A stretch of DNA of 64,000 bases from Bradyrhizobium tropiciagri (GCF_018130505.1 NZ_JAFCKH010000001.1:496001-560000); one strand, 5' to 3'; shown: positions 43,750 to 52,245, counted from the first letter of the stretch. The notes: generated from the letters alone by a model not told the origin. Numbers and translations are program-made.

Positions 43750-44166
43750 ATGATGTTCTTTTCATTCAAGGAGCCAGTATCAGGCCCGGTGCAGAAGTCT
43801 TTCTCCATTTTCCTGTCGCGCTTCCGGCGGATCGTCAATGTGTCGGTCGCTCGAATGCTCGCAGCGCGCGAGCGGCAGGTCAGCCGCTTCATGCTGCGCA
43901 GGTTCGGCGGCCGGCCGTTGACGAATGCCGACATCCGCCGTTCGCAACTGATCGCGCGACGCGCGCTGTTCGCCCTCGTGGTCGCGGGCTTGTCCGCGCC
44001 GGTGTTCACGAGGGCGGAGGGGCTGATCGTTCGCGAGCATCATGGCGCGCAAGCGCAGCGCGCGGTCGCTCAGCAATTGGACCGGCATCGCTGCCGCCAT
44101 CGCTCGCAATGGAGCCTCGTGGTCGCGTCTGCGATCCCGGCCGTCCTCGACCAGCGCACGCAATAG
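43750..44166 (+). CDS. Hypothetical protein, basic, 138 aa
   Basis: ATG 43750, preceded by AAGGAAAC. The first about 75 residues look genuine: a basic amphipathic region (FLSRFRRIVNVSVARMLAARERQ), RRFGGRPLTNADIRRSQ, then a hydrophobic stretch (ALFALVVAGLSAPVF). The remaining 55 residues are Arg/His/Gln-rich and look less like evolved protein, so a frameshift may have replaced the native end. It lies between DUF4242 and the methyltransferase gene on the same strand. Family not recognised. Confidence 0.5.
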   Translation: MMFFSFKEPVSGPVQKSFSIFLSRFRRIVNVSVARMLAARERQVSRFMLRRFGGRPLTNADIRRSQLIARRALFALVVAGLSAPVFTRAEGLIVREHHGAQAQRAVAQQLDRHRCRHRSQWSLVVASAIPAVLDQRTQ

Positions 44167-44221
44167 CCCGCAGCACATTATCTGAAATGTATTTCATCAC
44201 GACACTCAACGGAGAGTTTCA

Positions 44222-45049
44222 ATGAACGTCCAGACCGAAACGCCCGCCGTCGATCTTGCCGCCCTGAAGGCACGCCAGCAGGCGACATGGAGCTCGGGCG
44301 ACTACGCCATCGTCGGCACCACGCTGCAGATCGTCGGCGAAATGCTGTGCGAGGCGGTCGACCTGCGCAGCAATCAGCGCGTGCTCGACGTCGCCGCCGG
44401 CAACGGCAATGCGACGCTCGCCGCGGCGCGGCGCTTTGCCGATGTGGTCTCGACCGATTATGTCGGCGCGCTGCTCGAGCGCGGCCGCGAGCGCGCGGCG
44501 GCCGAGCGCCTGCCGGTGACGTTCCAGGAAGCCGATGCGGAGAAGCTGCCCTTTGCGGACCAGAGTTTCGACGTCGTGCTGTCGACGTTCGGCGTCATGT
44601 TCACCGCCGACCACCAGCAGGCGGCGAACGAGTTGCGTCGGGTCTGCCGCGTCGGCGGCAAGATCGGCCTCGCCTGCTGGACGCCCGAGGGCTTCATCGG
44701 CCAGCTGTTCAAGACCATCGGCAAATATGTCCCGCCGGCGCCGGGCGCGAAGTCGCCCGCGCTGTGGGGAACCGAGGCGCAGCTCGAAACCATGTTCGGC
44801 CCGAACATGGCGATCGATGCCAAGCGCAGGCACTTCACCTTCCGCTACAAGTCGCGCGAACATTTCCTCGAGATCTTCCGCACCTATTACGGTCCAGTGC
44901 TGAAGGCGTTCGGCGCGATCGACGCCGCCAAGCAGCAGTCGCTCGCCGGCGACATGTTCGGTCTCATCGACAAGTTCAACAGCGCGACCGACGGCACGCT
45001 GGTGATCGCCGGCGAATATCTCGAGACCGTCATCACCAGGCGCAGCTGA
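44222..45049 (+). CDS. Class I SAM-dependent methyltransferase
   Basis: 275 residues. SAM-binding motif VLDVAAGNGNATLAAARR, then ADAEKLPFADQSFDVVLSTFGVMFTADHQQAANELRRV and VGGKIGLACWTPEG, the pattern of UbiE/Methyltransf_11 enzymes acting on small molecules. The start ATG follows GGAGAGTTTCA. Third gene of the DUF4242 cluster; likely under the divergent CadC-like regulator. The substrate is not determined. Confidence 0.93.
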   Translation: MNVQTETPAVDLAALKARQQATWSSGDYAIVGTTLQIVGEMLCEAVDLRSNQRVLDVAAGNGNATLAAARRFADVVSTDYVGALLERGRERAAAERLPVTFQEADAEKLPFADQSFDVVLSTFGVMFTADHQQAANELRRVCRVGGKIGLACWTPEGFIGQLFKTIGKYVPPAPGAKSPALWGTEAQLETMFGPNMAIDAKRRHFTFRYKSREHFLEIFRTYYGPVLKAFGAIDAAKQQSLAGDMFGLIDKFNSATDGTLVIAGEYLETVITRRS

Positions 45050-46633
45050 TTACTGACGCTGGTCCTTGCGCTCCGGTTTCGCGGGTCGCGCTGGCGGCGG
45101 GCGTCGCTGCTGCTGCGGCGCCACGCCGGGGCGTGGCTGTGTGCCCGGCCGCAGCAGGCCGGGCAAGCGGCCACCCGGCAGCGCCTGCTGCAAGCCCGGC
45201 CGGATCTGGCCCGGCACTGACGGCACCATACCTTGCCGCGGATAACCCGGCTGGATCGGTTGCTGCGTTGGCGGCCTCAGGCCAGGCTGCGCAGGGCGTC
45301 CCGGCTGCAGGCCGCCTTGACGCGCGGGTAGCTGTTGCCCGCCCTGCTGTGGCGCGCTGCCTTGCCGCCCCAAATCCTGGCGTCCCGGACTCTGCTGTCC
45401 GCCGGCCGGCGCACTGCCTTGGCGCGCCGGCTGTTGTCCAGCCGGGGTTTGTCCGCCGGGTGTGCGAGGCAGTGCCGCGCCGCCGGGCTGGCCGGGCAGG
45501 GCGTGGCCTGCCGCGCCCTGCTGCTGGTTGCCCGGCTGCTGCGAGCCCTGCCGGCCCGGCGCGCCCGGCCGCTGCTGCGGCTGGCCGGGACGGTTCTGCT
45601 GGCCGGGCTGCTGCTGCAACTGGCCCGGACGGTTCTGCTGACCCGGCTGGCCGGGCGCATTGCGGTTCTGGCCCGGCTGGCCGTTCGGCCGCAACTGGTT
45701 CGGCTGCAACGGCTGGCCGCGGTTCGGATACGGCGCGGCCGGATTGCCGCGGCGGAAATCGGGATTGGCGCGGCGGAAGTCGCGCTGCTCGTTCACCACC
45801 TGGCGGCCGACGAACTGCGCCGAGTGCACCTGGCGGACGAAGCCGCGATCGCGCGCCACCTGCTGCGCCGAGATCGTCAGCGGCACCGCGGCGAAGCGCG
45901 CGCCGCCGATGCCGGGACGAATCGCAAAACCGCTCGCCGCGCGCGTCAGCACGCCGAGCGATGCGCCGCCGCGGTCGTTCACCTCGATGCGGCCGACATG
46001 GCCGTCCTCGTCGGGATAGAGCTTGATGCCGACATTGTTGCTGGTCGCGGTCGCGCCTTCCGGCACCTCGACGAGGCCGGTGGTGCCGCGGATGCCGAGC
46101 GTTGCGGTCGGCGTCGAGATCTTCATGTCGCCGGTCTTGGCGACGGCAGCGGCGACGAAGGCCGCCGTTCCCCGAGCGACGTCGAACAGCGCGTTGTTCT
46201 GCTTGCCGCCGTCCTCGTAGACGTAGCTGTCGATCGTAATTCTGGTCGTGGCCCGCAGGTTGAACGTGGTGCCGTCGTTGAAGGTGATGCCGAGCGAGGA
46301 GGTGGCCGCGGTCGCGACCTCGTCATTGGCAAAGATGTCGTCGCGGATCTGCAGCGGGGTCGTGGCGTTGTTGCGCTTGACGGTGGCGGTGCCCGTCAGC
46401 GTCGCGACGTTGCCGATCGGCTCGGGCGTGGCGGCTTGCGGACTTGCGGCCGGCGCCGGTGTTGCCACAGGCGCGGGCGTCGCGCTCGGAGCCGGGGCGG
46501 GCGCCGGCGTTGCTGCCGGCTGCGCTTGTGCGAATGTCGTCAAGTCGGGAGCCGCGACAGCTTGCGCGTGCCAGCCGGTCATGGCGCCGACACCGAGCAG
46601 AAGCGCGAAAGACAGCCTGCGCCACATCAGCAT
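45050..46633 (-). CDS. FecR-domain protein with a long Gln/Pro/Gly-rich tail
   Basis: 527 residues from ATG 46633 (MLMWRRLSFALLLGVGAMTG). Signal peptide to about residue 28, an Ala/Pro-rich linker (35-70), and a FecR domain about 75-215 (IGNVATLTGTATVKRNN, DDIFANDEVATAATSSLGITFNDGTTFNL, GTAAFVAAAVAKTGDMKISTPTATLGIRGT). From about 300 the protein is low complexity: repeats of G-Q, P-G-Q, Q-N-R-P-G and R-Q-G. Here FecR is a stand-alone periplasmic domain without a sigma/anti-sigma partner. The tail may bind peptidoglycan or polysaccharide, but that is a guess. Confidence 0.9.
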   Translation of the reverse strand: MLMWRRLSFALLLGVGAMTGWHAQAVAAPDLTTFAQAQPAATPAPAPAPSATPAPVATPAPAASPQAATPEPIGNVATLTGTATVKRNNATTPLQIRDDIFANDEVATAATSSLGITFNDGTTFNLRATTRITIDSYVYEDGGKQNNALFDVARGTAAFVAAAVAKTGDMKISTPTATLGIRGTTGLVEVPEGATATSNNVGIKLYPDEDGHVGRIEVNDRGGASLGVLTRAASGFAIRPGIGGARFAAVPLTISAQQVARDRGFVRQVHSAQFVGRQVVNEQRDFRRANPDFRRGNPAAPYPNRGQPLQPNQLRPNGQPGQNRNAPGQPGQQNRPGQLQQQPGQQNRPGQPQQRPGAPGRQGSQQPGNQQQGAAGHALPGQPGGAALPRTPGGQTPAGQQPARQGSAPAGGQQSPGRQDLGRQGSAPQQGGQQLPARQGGLQPGRPAQPGLRPPTQQPIQPGYPRQGMVPSVPGQIRPGLQQALPGGRLPGLLRPGTQPRPGVAPQQQRRPPPARPAKPERKDQRQ

Positions 46634-46787
46634 GGATTCCCGGGAAGCATTCGGACGGAAACGCAATTGAGCCGTGTCAGGCTGAATGCTCAATGAATGG
46701 TCCCGCCTTGTTGTCATGGCAGGCCGAAACGATCAAGCGCCGCGCTCCGCCGGGGAGCACGGTGCCGATCCGATATTGCGGGAATCC

Positions 46788-47108
46788 TCAGCCGCGCTTG
46801 TGCGGGGTGATTGCGAGCGGCTTGCCCGGCTTGGCGGCGGGCGAATAGCTGGCGGGCTGCGCCGCCGGCGGCACGTAGTGGAACACCGCCTTGCAGCCGT
46901 CGCTGAGCTGCGCGCGCTGGCGCACCATGCAGGCGGTGACGCGATCGACGTCAGGAATTTCCGCGCTGCACAGCCGCATCGCATCGCCGGTGCACATCTG
47001 CTGCTGCTCGTCGGTGTAGGCGTAGGACGCCGTGGTCAACAGACCCAGCGTGAAGGCGGTCGCAGCGAGCAGCTTGCCGTGACGAATTGCGGATGCGGTG
47101 AAAGCCAT
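46788..47108 (-). CDS. Secreted cysteine-rich-repeat protein
   Basis: 106 residues from ATG 47108, preceded by GGGGGACATC. Signal peptide ends SYA-YTD (about residue 30). The mature part has the pattern C-x-x-D-x-x-x-x-C ... A-C-M-x-x-x-R-x-x-L-S-x-x-C-K (MCTGDAMRLCSAEIPDVDR, ACMVRQRAQLSDGCKAVF), that of the GLG1/Cys-rich-FGFR repeat found in many proteobacterial secreted proteins. A Pro/Lys tail follows. Probably periplasmic, with two disulfides. Function unknown. Confidence 0.85.
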   Translation of the reverse strand: MAFTASAIRHGKLLAATAFTLGLLTTASYAYTDEQQQMCTGDAMRLCSAEIPDVDRVTACMVRQRAQLSDGCKAVFHYVPPAAQPASYSPAAKPGKPLAITPHKRG

Positions 47109-47229
47109 GATGTCCCCCTTGTGTTCGCGCCGAGCGGCGCGTTGCCGGATGCGATCACTAGGGGCGCTTCGTTTCCGCAATTCTTCGTCGCGGCGCCAAA
47201 ATGGTTTCGTCGGACGCCGGTTTGTTTCG

Positions 47230-47844
47230 TTAACCAGTCGCCGAGGCGGCCCCGCGGTCGAGCGCCAACACGGCCTCGCGCTCCGCCTCGGGCATGGCAC
47301 GGACGCGCCGTCGCGCAATCAGGCGCATGACGACAAACCCGCCGACGAACACCACGACCTTGCTGACGATGCCGTAGATCGGCATCACCACCGCCCATGT
47401 CGTGACCTCGCAGGTCAGCGCGACGAACGCGTTCACCGCGGCGGAGACGAACATCAGACCGGCCCAGGCGTAGCCGACTATGATTGCGACATCGGGCACG
47501 ACGGTCTGTGCGATCGGCGGCAGATAGCGGTTCAGCCAGCCGCGCTTGAGCATCACGCAGCCGACGATCGCGTAGATCACGCTCGGCTTGAACAGCACGA
47601 AGCGCGGGTCATGGGTCAGCAAGGTCGCGGTGCCGGCGGTGACGACCAGAAACAGGCTCAGCCATTCCATGGTGTCGATGCGCTTGCCGCGGGCGAACTG
47701 GATGCCGATCTGCGCGACGCCAAAGGCGATGCCGACGCCGACCGCGAGCGCCGTGTTGTGGGTCAGCAGGAACAGCACGAGAAAGACCAGCGTCGATGCC
47801 AGGTCGAGCACGAGCAGCCGGGCCGCTTCCAGGAAATGCTTCAT
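47230..47844 (-). CDS. Septation protein A (YciB/IspZ)-like membrane protein
   Basis: 204 residues from ATG 47844 (MKHFLEAARLLVLDLAS). Five to six hydrophobic segments, with the family's spacing of charged loops (GKRIDTMEWLSLFLVV, DPRFVLFKPSVIYAIVG, LKRGWLNRYLPPIAQ). The family was named for septation in Shigella; in other bacteria it affects envelope integrity. It is 22 bp downstream of the CPBP protease gene on the same strand, so they probably form one transcript. Confidence 0.88.
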   Translation of the reverse strand: MKHFLEAARLLVLDLASTLVFLVLFLLTHNTALAVGVGIAFGVAQIGIQFARGKRIDTMEWLSLFLVVTAGTATLLTHDPRFVLFKPSVIYAIVGCVMLKRGWLNRYLPPIAQTVVPDVAIIVGYAWAGLMFVSAAVNAFVALTCEVTTWAVVMPIYGIVSKVVVFVGGFVVMRLIARRRVRAMPEAEREAVLALDRGAASATG

Positions 47845-47866
47845 CGCTCGGTAAGCTCCGTGTCCT

Positions 47867-48673
47867 CTAGGAGATGTACCCGGGGAGCAACCCGGGCGCA
47901 AACCGGTTGATCAAAGGCAGGATCAGAAATGGTTGCGCATTGAACAGCACATGGGTGAGCCACGCCGGCGTGAGCGAGTTGTAGCGCAGGCGCAGCGCGA
48001 ACAGGATGGCGCCGAGGGCGGTCATGACGACGCTCCAGACCAGGCCGAGCGGGATGATGTGGTTGGCGCCGAAGATCAGGCTGCCCACCAGCCAGATCGT
48101 GGCATCGTTCCAGCCGACGCGGCGCAGCCAGGCCACCAGCAGACCGCGATAGAGAATTTCCTCGGACAGCGGCGCCGTGACCACGAACAGCAGCAGGTAG
48201 ATCGCGGTCATATACGGGCTGTGGAAATTGATCCGGGCGCCCGGACCGGCGCCACCGGTGACATGCGACAGCCAATGCGTCGCAACCGGGGCGCCGTAGA
48301 GCGCGACCAGGAATCCGACGAGGCTCGCGGCGGTCGCCGGCCATGTCAGCCGGCGGAACAGAAACACCTCGCGATGCAGACCCCGTCGCTGCGACCAGCG
48401 CCAGGCCGCAGCGACCGCGATGCAGCTGCTGATCACGAAGGCCAGCATCCCGATCGGCTGCATCTCCCGCCATGCCGGGACATAGGGGATGCCGCCGAGC
48501 GCACGTGTCCAGCTTGCATATGCCAGGACGCCCAATGTGGTCAGCATGACCGCCAACCCGACCGGCGCCAGCACGATCACGAGAACGATGATGCCCTCGC
48601 GCCAGCCGCCGCTGGCTACAGCCGCCGAGTGCGCTGTGGTCCGGATCGAACCGTCGGCTGCCACCTTGCTCAC
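47867..48673 (-). CDS. CPBP family intramembrane metalloprotease
   Basis: 268 residues from GTG 48673, which overlaps the upstream peptide's stop codon as GTGA; a GTG at 48715 is an alternative. Eight or so hydrophobic segments. Abortive-infection/CAAX-protease motifs are intact: PLSEEILYRGLLVAW (EExxxR), FGANH and THVLFNAQ (H-x3-N). The family comprises integral-membrane glutamic-type peptidases or bacteriocin-immunity-like proteins. Upstream of the IspZ-like gene. Substrate unknown. Confidence 0.92.
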   Translation of the reverse strand: MSKVAADGSIRTTAHSAAVASGGWREGIIVLVIVLAPVGLAVMLTTLGVLAYASWTRALGGIPYVPAWREMQPIGMLAFVISSCIAVAAAWRWSQRRGLHREVFLFRRLTWPATAASLVGFLVALYGAPVATHWLSHVTGGAGPGARINFHSPYMTAIYLLLFVVTAPLSEEILYRGLLVAWLRRVGWNDATIWLVGSLIFGANHIIPLGLVWSVVMTALGAILFALRLRYNSLTPAWLTHVLFNAQPFLILPLINRFAPGLLPGYIS

Positions 48674-48777
48674 TCGCGATGCACCGCCGTGTAGCGCAGC
48701 AGCAGCACCGCGCACACCACCAGGAACAGTCCGACCACCGCGCCGCGGAGGCCGAGATCAAGTGCCGTCAACGCCAT
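48670..48777 (-). CDS. 35-aa membrane peptide coupled to the CPBP gene
   Basis: Reads MALTALDLGLRGAVVGLFLV..., a single hydrophobic helix, then RYTAVHRE and TGA. The TGA overlaps the GTG start of the CPBP gene (GTGA at 48673-48670), a translational-coupling arrangement that supports the frame. The opening 'DLGLRGAVVGLFLVVCAVL' (shortened here) also resembles the first helix of larger membrane-linked regulators, so it could be a remnant. Too short for certainty. Confidence 0.5.
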   Translation of the reverse strand: MALTALDLGLRGAVVGLFLVVCAVLLLRYTAVHRE

Positions 48778-48904
48778 CGCAAGCCGCCCCGCAGGTTCAA
48801 CTCAACCTCGATCGTGCGGCCATCATACCGTCCTGGGCGACCGGCTTGAAGCGCTCTGCCGGTCTCCCACTAAAAACTGCAAACCACCCCATGCGAAGTA
48901 GCGC

Positions 48905-49651
48905 CTAGCTGACCCGCTTCCAGGTCTGGCCGCCGCAGAACATGCCGCCGAAGGCGCAGCCCTGCACGCGCATCGCATTCGGGCCCTTCATCGCGATGGT
49001 CGAGTCGTAGTTGCGGCCGGAGTCGGGATCGTGGATGCGGCCGCTCCACGTGCTGCCCTCAAGCTTCATGTTGATCAGGATCCGCTCGCCGCTCTTCTCG
49101 GCATAGCCGCACAGATTGGCGCCGCACGGCTCGACGCGGACATTGCCCTTGTTCTCTTCGGTGGCCCAGACGCCGATCGGTCCGGTCGGCGCGGGCGCCG
49201 GCGCTGCCGCGACGGGAGCAGGCTGCGGCGCGGGCCGCGCGGCGACCGGGGCCGGTGCGCTGGGAGCGGACTCGGCCGGCGCGGCAGTTGCCGTCGCGAC
49301 TGTCGTCGCAGGAGCAGGGGGAGCAGGCGGCGGCGTGACAGTGGTCGCGGCCGGCTGCGGCCGTGGTGCGGCCTGAACCGGTGCGGGGGAAGGCGCGGGA
49401 GGCGGCGGCGCGGTCGGCGAGATATCTTCGTCGTCGTCATCCCCCTGCGAGCCGAGGCCCTTGAGGTTGATATTGCCGAGCGTACCGTTGTAGCCCGGCG
49501 CCGAGATGCGGATGCAGGACAGCGCGTTGCAATTGCGCGGCGCCTCGACACGGATGCGCTGGCCGTCGATCTGCAGGGTGATGCCGGCGCCGCCGGCCTG
49601 GGCAGCACTGGTGGTCATCAGCAGCGCGGCGATCAAAACGAGCTTCCTCAT
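48905..49651 (-). CDS. Secreted DUF2147-domain protein
   Basis: 248 residues from ATG 49651, preceded by GGAGGCC. Signal peptide to about residue 19 (AQA-GGA), a small N-terminal part with two cysteines, a short acidic run (DDDDED), a long Pro/Ala linker (about 75-160) and a C-terminal DUF2147 domain (PIGVWATEENKGNVRVEPCG ... GSTWSGRIHDPDSGRNYDS ... GCAFGGMFCGGQTWKRV). A periplasmic or extracellular location is likely. DUF2147 has a lipocalin-like fold but no agreed function. Confidence 0.88.
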   Translation of the reverse strand: MRKLVLIAALLMTTSAAQAGGAGITLQIDGQRIRVEAPRNCNALSCIRISAPGYNGTLGNINLKGLGSQGDDDDEDISPTAPPPPAPSPAPVQAAPRPQPAATTVTPPPAPPAPATTVATATAAPAESAPSAPAPVAARPAPQPAPVAAAPAPAPTGPIGVWATEENKGNVRVEPCGANLCGYAEKSGERILINMKLEGSTWSGRIHDPDSGRNYDSTIAMKGPNAMRVQGCAFGGMFCGGQTWKRVS

Positions 49652-49773
49652 CGGGGCCTCCTGCGTTGGAGCGGGTGAAGCGGTCTGGCCCGAAGCTACG
49701 CGTGATCGTTGGAGCCCTCTGTGATCCATGTCACGGAGAGGCAATGGGTCGGATGCGCGCGGTTTCCGAAAAA

Positions 49774-49806
49774 CAAAACGCCCGGCGGGGACGGCCGCCG
49801 GGCGCG
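49774..49806 (-). terminator. Intrinsic terminator of the 31-aa peptide gene
   Basis: On the minus strand GCCCGGCGG... pairs with ...CCGCCGGGC, followed by GTTTTGTTTTT. It lies 22 bp downstream of the small membrane-peptide stop codon, which strongly supports that gene as a separate transcript. Confidence 0.88.
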
Positions 49807-49827
49807 AAACTCTGGACTTCGTCCGAT

Positions 49828-49923
49828 CTAGAATACGCCGAGAATGATGGCGCCGACGAAGGCTAACGCGATGTACGCGGCCACAATGCTCAGCTTGCTC
49901 AGCAGAGGACTCGCGAAATCCAT
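49828..49923 (-). CDS. 31-aa single-helix membrane peptide
   Basis: Reads MDFASPLLSKLSIVAAYIAL..., a short polar start and then one strongly hydrophobic helix to the TAG. GGGAG lies 7-8 bases before the ATG, and an intrinsic terminator follows the stop, so this is a complete small transcription unit. Single-span inner-membrane protein of unknown role. No partner gene adjoins. Confidence 0.8.
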   Translation of the reverse strand: MDFASPLLSKLSIVAAYIALAFVGAIILGVF

Positions 49924-50125
49924 TGGGTAGCTCCCTGGTTCACAACGCTGCCCGCATTAACTACCGAAGCTAGCAACTCGTTCCGGCGCGAAAAAGTCAG
50001 CCCTGCTGTCCGGCTGACCTACGCGGCGTGTTCCGGTGCTCTTTCCGGGTTCCATCGCATGGTTAAAGAGACGTGAAATCAATGCGTTGAAGAGTCTTTA
50101 AATAAATTCGAAGAACCTGCGCGCC

Positions 50126-51400
50126 ATGACGCGTGGAGTTCGTTTGTATCTCGTCGGCTCCCTTGTCCTTGTTTCGCTTTCTGGTTGCGGCCGTGGTCTG
50201 TTTCAGACCGCCGAGCGCGAGCCGTGGCGGGCCGAGGCCGAGGCCGCTTGTCTGAAATCCGGCGCGGTCAAGGAAGGTCCTGACCTCGTCCGAATCGATC
50301 CGATCTCCGGGCCGGGAGTGTGCGGCGCGGAGTTTCCGCTCAAAGTCGCGGCGCTCGGGGAGGCCAGTTCGGCCTACGGGTTTGCCGACGATCTGCGTCC
50401 GCCGGCGCCGATCGGCAACCAGCCGCGCTGGCCGATCAACCAGCAGCCGAGTCCGCCGTCCGCGCCGTATTCCAATCAAGCCGGGAGCCAGCCGGGCTAC
50501 GGCAGCCAGCCGAACTACGGCGGTCAGCCAGGTTACGGCAGTCAGCCGAACTATGGCGGTCAGCCGAGTTATGGCAGCCGGCAGACCGGACCGATCTCGC
50601 TGACTGCGCCTGGCGTTGCGCCCCAGCAGGACGAGATTGACCTGCCGCCCGAAGGCACGCCGGGCGCAGCGGCAGAGAAGCCTTATTATCCCGGCCTGCA
50701 TTCCAACCCTCAGCGCGACAGCGCCGCGCCTTATTCGCCGGCACCGTATTCGCAGCAGCCCGACGCGGCGCCGCCGCGGCTCGGCCCGTCGCGCGGTGAA
50801 CCGGTGATGTCGGTCGGTCCCGTCGCGGTGAAGCCGGCGGCGACGCTGGCGTGCCCGATCGTCTCGATGCTCGAGCGCTGGCTCGCCGATTCGGTGCAGC
50901 CTGCGGCGCAGCGCTGGTTCGGCACACGGGTGGTCGAGATCAAGCAGATCTCGGCCTATTCCTGCCGCGGCATGAACGGCAACTCGCGCGCGCATATTTC
51001 CGAACACGCCTTCGGCAACGCGCTCGACATCGCCGCCTTCACGCTCGCCGACGGCCGCCGCATTTCGGTGAAGGACGGCTGGCGCGGCCTTCCCGAGGAG
51101 CAGGGCTTCCTGCGCGACGTCCAGGGCGCCGCCTGTCAGCACTTCAACACGGTGCTGGCGCCGGGCTCCAACGTCTATCACTACGACCACATCCATGTGG
51201 ATCTGATGCGCCGGTCCAGCCGCCGCATCATCTGCCAGCCGGCGGCGGTGTCCGGCGAGGAGGTTGCCGCGCGCGCCGGTGGCCGTAGCCCCTATGCAGC
51301 GCGCGAACCTTATGTCACAGGTTCGCTTGGCGGCAGAAAGCCGGTCGCGCCCCGGGGCAAACCCGGGGCCAACGAAGAAGACGACTTCGCGGACGAATAG
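50126..51400 (+). CDS. Extensin-like lipoprotein with YGSQPN repeats
   Basis: 424 residues. Lipobox LSGC at about 18-21 marks a lipoprotein. An N-terminal cysteine-bearing segment (residues 40-85) is followed by a Pro/Gln/Tyr-rich region with five hexapeptide units YG(S/G)QP(N/G/S) at about 120-150, encoded by 18-bp DNA repeats. The C-terminal extensin-like domain (about 255-395) carries AHISEHAFGNALDIAAF and HYDHIHVDLM, the His/Asp layout of M15-type peptidoglycan peptidases. The likely role is outer-membrane-anchored cell-wall processing or binding. Single gene. Confidence 0.92.
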   Translation: MTRGVRLYLVGSLVLVSLSGCGRGLFQTAEREPWRAEAEAACLKSGAVKEGPDLVRIDPISGPGVCGAEFPLKVAALGEASSAYGFADDLRPPAPIGNQPRWPINQQPSPPSAPYSNQAGSQPGYGSQPNYGGQPGYGSQPNYGGQPSYGSRQTGPISLTAPGVAPQQDEIDLPPEGTPGAAAEKPYYPGLHSNPQRDSAAPYSPAPYSQQPDAAPPRLGPSRGEPVMSVGPVAVKPAATLACPIVSMLERWLADSVQPAAQRWFGTRVVEIKQISAYSCRGMNGNSRAHISEHAFGNALDIAAFTLADGRRISVKDGWRGLPEEQGFLRDVQGAACQHFNTVLAPGSNVYHYDHIHVDLMRRSSRRIICQPAAVSGEEVAARAGGRSPYAAREPYVTGSLGGRKPVAPRGKPGANEEDDFADE

Positions 51401-51516
51401 GGCGCGTCCGACCGCCCCCGTATTTTTACCGGGTGACATCGTGCAAACGGTGGCCACTTTCTTGTTGCATATGCTCTGAACGCGGGGCGCAACCGCGTGA
51501 TTTCTGGGGGATAGCT

Positions 51517-51888
51517 TTGCAAGACGCGCCGATTATTCTCGTCATTGAAGACGATCGCGACCTGCAGATGATGGTGGAGGACGCGCTGACCGACGGCGGC
51601 TTCGAGCCCGCGATCGCGCCCTCCGGCGAGGAAGCATTGACGCTGCTCAAGGCCTTCCGGACCAAGTACAGCGCGCTGGTCACCGACATCCGCCTGCTCG
51701 GCCGGCTCGACGGCTGGCGCGTGGCGCGCGGCGCGCGCGAGGTCGATCCGTCGTTTCCCGTGCTCTACATCACCGGCGGCGGCGGCGACGAGTGGCCGAC
51801 CAAGGGCGTGCCGGACAGCATCCTGCTGCAGAAGCCGTTTTCGCCCGATGAACTGGTCGCGGCGGTGAAGAAGCTGGTCAAGGCCTAA
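51517..51888 (+). CDS. Receiver-only response regulator
   Basis: 123 residues from TTG 51517, preceded by GGGGG at 7 bases; no ATG fits the domain. Receiver domain only: LVIEDDRDLQMMVEDAL, phosphoacceptor D57 in ALVTDIRLLGRLDGW, YITGGGGDEW, and the lysine in LLQKPFSPDELV. There is no output domain, so it works like CheY/DivK by binding a partner, or as a phosphorelay step. The cognate kinase is not adjacent. Confidence 0.93.
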   Translation: MQDAPIILVIEDDRDLQMMVEDALTDGGFEPAIAPSGEEALTLLKAFRTKYSALVTDIRLLGRLDGWRVARGAREVDPSFPVLYITGGGGDEWPTKGVPDSILLQKPFSPDELVAAVKKLVKA

Positions 51889-52050
51889 CGCTGCCTTGAT
51901 CGGTACGCCGCGAGCGCGGCGGTACTTATGCCGTCTTTACAAGATGGCGAAACGGTTCTCCTCGAATTCATACGCCGCTCCATCCACCTTCGAGCCAGGC
52001 ATTTTCGCGCGCTCGCCCGCGAGGGCGGCCGCGGCATCTGGAGAACGAGG

Positions 52051-52245
52051 ATGACGACCTATCGCGCGTATATCGTCGGGCTGCACAGCCGATCGATCGG
52101 TGTGGTCAACATGGACTGCGCCGATGACGACGCCGCCATCAATTCGGCCAGCCGTCTCGTCGATAGCCACGACATCGAGCTCTGGCAGATGGACCGGCCG
52201 GTGGCACGGTTCGACGCCGGATCGAAGCAGGTATACAGGAAATAA
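52051..52245 (+). CDS. Hypothetical protein, 64 aa
   Basis: ATG 52051 with AACGAGG just before it. Reads MTTYRAYIVGLHSRSIGVVN, DCADDDAAINSASRLVDSHD, then IELWQMDRPVARFD. Soluble, mixed alpha/beta, with no motif I recognise. Similar small 'DxxAIxxAxxLxxxxDIELWQxxRxVxRF' proteins are common in Bradyrhizobium as a paralogous set. Role unknown. Confidence 0.8.
   Translation: MTTYRAYIVGLHSRSIGVVNMDCADDDAAINSASRLVDSHDIELWQMDRPVARFDAGSKQVYRK

Noticed and set aside
47867-48777. CPBP protease plus small peptide as a toxin/immunity or defence system
   Set aside because: The peptide has no toxin hallmark, and the neighbours (IspZ-like, DUF2147) do not suggest defence; kept only as a low-level observation.
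50480-50600. Short direct repeats that could suggest a CRISPR or VNTR
   Set aside because: They are 18-bp in-frame units encoding YG(S/G)QPx in the extensin-like protein; no spacers, no cas genes.
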